This document shows, one piece after another, positions 62,112 to 64,000 of a stretch of DNA of 64,000 nt. Numbering within the stretch: position 1 is the first letter of the stretch; the number at the start of each line of letters is the position of its first letter. The stretch is from contig NZ_HF536773.1 in NCBI RefSeq assembly GCF_000312665.1, forward strand, positions 1,235,468 to 1,299,467. Direction: 5' to 3'. The position numbers and the translations under genes are program-made. The DNA comes from Rhizobium mesoamericanum STM3625. GTDB lineage: Bacteria; Pseudomonadota; Alphaproteobacteria; Rhizobiales; Rhizobiaceae. The notes beneath the pieces were generated by a model. The model did no database searches, was not told the DNA's origin, and saw nothing but the letters and a program-made list of their open reading frames with translations.

Positions 62112-62972
62112 ATGCCGATCCGGAACCGGAACGCTTACGCTTTTCTTGCGCCTTATCTTTTGGTCTTTGCCACCTTCTGGGTCTGGCCGATCATCAGTTC
62201 GTTTCTGATCTCGTTTCAGAACACGCGCGTCAATCCATGGAAGTTCAGTCTCACCGTCAACTGGGGCCGCCTCTTCAGCGACCCAGCCTTCTACAACGCC
62301 CTTTACAATACCCTGATCATCCTGGTGATCCAGGTGCCGGTCATGATCGCGATCGCTACGGTGATGGCGGTTCTTCTGAACTCACCTCTCCTAAAGGCGC
62401 GACCTCTTTTCCGTTTTGCCTTCTTCGCGCCCGTCGTCGTCGGGGAGGTCGCTTATGCCGCGGTCTTTCGCCTGATGTTCAGTTTCGACTTCGGCATCGT
62501 CAATAAGCTGATTACGCTTATCGGACTTACGGCCGTTTCCTGGTTCGATAATGCCCATGCTGCGATGGCGCTTGTTATCATCGCCGTCACCTGGCGCTGG
62601 GCGGGCTATAACGCGATCATCATCCTTGCCGGGCTCCAATCCATTCCTGACGATGTCTACGAGGCGGCAACGCTCGATCGGGTCAGCAAATCCCAGCAAT
62701 TTTTTCATATTACGCTGCCACTGCTGAAGCCGATTATCCTCTTCTGCGTCATTCTGTCAGTTATCGGCACGATGCAGCTCTTTACCGAACCGTTCCTCAT
62801 CACCAATCGCGGCGGTCCCGGTGGCGGAACCGAAACACTCGGCCTTCTCCTTTATCGCCAGGGCTTCCTGTCGCTGAATTTCGGATACGCCTCCGCCATC
62901 GCCTACACCATGGCAGCGCTCGCGGTCGCGATCTCACTGCTCAACCTCTGGATCGGAAGGGAGCCCAAATGA
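62112..62972 (+). CDS. Sugar ABC transporter permease, MalF type
   Basis: An inner-membrane protein of 286 residues. The first helix is AFLAPYLLVFATFWVWPIIS; the EAA loop is DDVYEAATLDRVSKSQQFFH, with a slightly altered consensus (LDRVS where many have MDGAS). The ATG at 62112 has GAGGAGA upstream; an earlier frame start at 62082 lacks it. It overlaps the next permease by 4 bp. Confidence 0.92.
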   Translation: MPIRNRNAYAFLAPYLLVFATFWVWPIISSFLISFQNTRVNPWKFSLTVNWGRLFSDPAFYNALYNTLIILVIQVPVMIAIATVMAVLLNSPLLKARPLFRFAFFAPVVVGEVAYAAVFRLMFSFDFGIVNKLITLIGLTAVSWFDNAHAAMALVIIAVTWRWAGYNAIIILAGLQSIPDDVYEAATLDRVSKSQQFFHITLPLLKPIILFCVILSVIGTMQLFTEPFLITNRGGPGGGTETLGLLLYRQGFLSLNFGYASAIAYTMAALAVAISLLNLWIGREPK

Positions 62973-63805
62973 GATCGAAATCTCAATCCCTGCTGCTACG
63001 GCAGATCGCCCTTCACGCCGTGCTGACACCACTGGCGATCATCTGGCTGTTTCCGCTGTGGATGATGTTTGTCTTCTCGACAATGTCCGACTTCGGGATA
63101 TTCAGCCCTCAGATCGTCCTCTGGCCGTCCACGAACTTCATCGAAAACGTCAAGAACCTCCAAGCCGACACCGATTTCATCCGCGCGATATCCATTTCCA
63201 TCGGTGTTGCCGTAATCTACACGATTTTGTCGGTGCTTTTGACTTCGATGGCCGGTTGGGCACTTGCGCGCTACCGGTTTGTCGGGCGGTCGATTGTGAT
63301 CGCCATCATCCTAGGCACGATTACGCTGCCCTTCGCCGTAGTGGTCATTCCGCAATTCATCATGGTGGCTCGTCAATTCAAGCTGGCCAACACCTGGATG
63401 GCATTGATTGTCCCGCCGCTCTTCAATTCACTCGGCGTGCTGTTCATGCGTCAGGCATTCACCATGATGCCGGGAGAGCTCTTCGACGCCGCGCGCGTCG
63501 AGGGCGTCAAGGAATGGCAGATCTTCCTGCGGATCGCACTACCCCTTGCGAGACCAACGATGGCGGCGCTGGCTATCATCCTCTTCCTCCACTCCTGGAA
63601 CAACTACCTCTGGCCACTGCTGATCAACTCTAAGCCCGGGATGATGACGGCACCGGTGGCGCTCGGCACGCTGATCGGTCTCACCAAGGTATCCTGGGGA
63701 GGGATCATGGCTGGAGCAATCATGCTGACGGCGCCGATCCTGGTCGTCTTCGTGTTCCTGCAGCGCCACTTCATCGCCGGCATCGCGGCCGGCGCAGTCA
63801 AATAA
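62969..63805 (+). CDS. Sugar ABC transporter permease, MalG type
   Basis: A second permease of 278 residues, with first helix AVLTPLAIIWLFPLWMMFVF and EAA loop GELFDAARVEGVKEWQIFLR. The ATG overlaps the previous stop (ATGA). The ATPase gene starts 14 bp after its stop codon. Confidence 0.92.
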   Translation: MRSKSQSLLLRQIALHAVLTPLAIIWLFPLWMMFVFSTMSDFGIFSPQIVLWPSTNFIENVKNLQADTDFIRAISISIGVAVIYTILSVLLTSMAGWALARYRFVGRSIVIAIILGTITLPFAVVVIPQFIMVARQFKLANTWMALIVPPLFNSLGVLFMRQAFTMMPGELFDAARVEGVKEWQIFLRIALPLARPTMAALAIILFLHSWNNYLWPLLINSKPGMMTAPVALGTLIGLTKVSWGGIMAGAIMLTAPILVVFVFLQRHFIAGIAAGAVK

Positions 63806-63819
63806 TCGGGGAATGCCTG

Positions 63820-64000
63820 ATGTCCGAACTTTCGTTGAAAAATGTCGTCAAGCGCTTTGGCGCGCTGGAAATCATCCATGGCGCCAATCTTGAGGTCAAG
63901 GACGGCGAGTTTGTCGTCTTTGTTGGCCCATCTGGCTGTGGCAAGTCGACCTTGCTTCGCATGATCGCTGGCCTTGAAGATATCTCGGGTGGCGAGATCA
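63820..64000 (+). CDS. Sugar ABC transporter ATP-binding protein, MalK type (partial)
   Basis: The first 60 codons are present before the window ends: MSELSLKNVVKRFGALEIIH, then Walker A VGPSGCGKSTLLRMIAG. GGGGAATGC precedes the ATG at 63820. It is the ATPase of the importer encoded by the three preceding genes and continues beyond the window. Confidence 0.9.
   Translation, partial: MSELSLKNVVKRFGALEIIHGANLEVKDGEFVVFVGPSGCGKSTLLRMIAGLEDISGGEI

Overview
This window looks like part of a large repABC-type replicon (plasmid or chromid) of a Rhizobiaceae member (Rhizobium, Agrobacterium or Sinorhizobium type). The evidence is a complete repA-repB-repC cassette with a putative counter-transcribed RNA between repB and repC, a bioFDAZ-type biotin operon, high GC, many sugar ABC transporters, and a YcaO/TfuA pair. 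I saw no rRNA or tRNA genes, no complete insertion sequence and no CRISPR array.

Layout. 1-3.0 kb: end of bioF, then bioD, bioA and bioZ. 3.2-8.5 kb: a lysine (2-aminoadipate) catabolic operon of an aminotransferase, an ALDH7-type semialdehyde dehydrogenase and an HglS-type 2-oxoadipate decarboxylase, with a divergent LysR gene. 8.5-9.0 kb: recX. 9.0-16.3 kb: a Thu-like sugar locus with a LacI regulator, an oxidoreductase, a four-gene ABC importer and a ThuA-domain protein. 16.3-17.4 kb: a decayed M24 peptidase gene. 17.5-21.2 kb: repC, ctRNA, repB, repA. 22-26.2 kb: a NarL-type two-component system beside a secreted Gly/Asn/Ser-rich protein, an Lrp regulator and a small membrane protein. 26.5-29.2 kb: an aldehyde dehydrogenase and its AcoR-like regulator, each preceded by the same palindrome. 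29.4-38.1 kb: two ROK regulators, a GH38 alpha-mannosidase and a sugar importer without its own ATPase.

38.4-43.6 kb holds the most unusual locus: an XRE regulator, a large winged-helix/TPR regulator, a 72-residue protein, a YcaO cyclodehydratase-like protein and TfuA in one tight transcription unit. YcaO plus TfuA is the known enzyme pair for peptide backbone thioamidation, so this may be an uncharacterised RiPP (ribosomally made, modified peptide) system. The YcaO gene has no standard start codon in front of its conserved N-terminus.

44-52 kb: small membrane proteins, then gntR-uxuA (mannonate dehydratase) divergent from a Pot/Fbp-type importer with a Tat-type signal. 52-55.2 kb: two small lipoproteins, peptidase T, a second XRE regulator closely related to the first, and a broken PIN-domain toxin gene. 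55.5-64 kb: a D-xylonate (Weimberg-like) locus with a FAH-family dehydratase, an IlvD/Edd-family dehydratase, LysR and AraC regulators, and a sugar importer whose ATPase gene runs off the end.

Overall this is a catabolic accessory replicon devoted to plant-derived sugars, sugar acids and amino acids. Its biotin operon is adjacent to lysine degradation, the known source of the BioZ substrate. All functional calls rest on reading motifs and context by eye; no database search was run.
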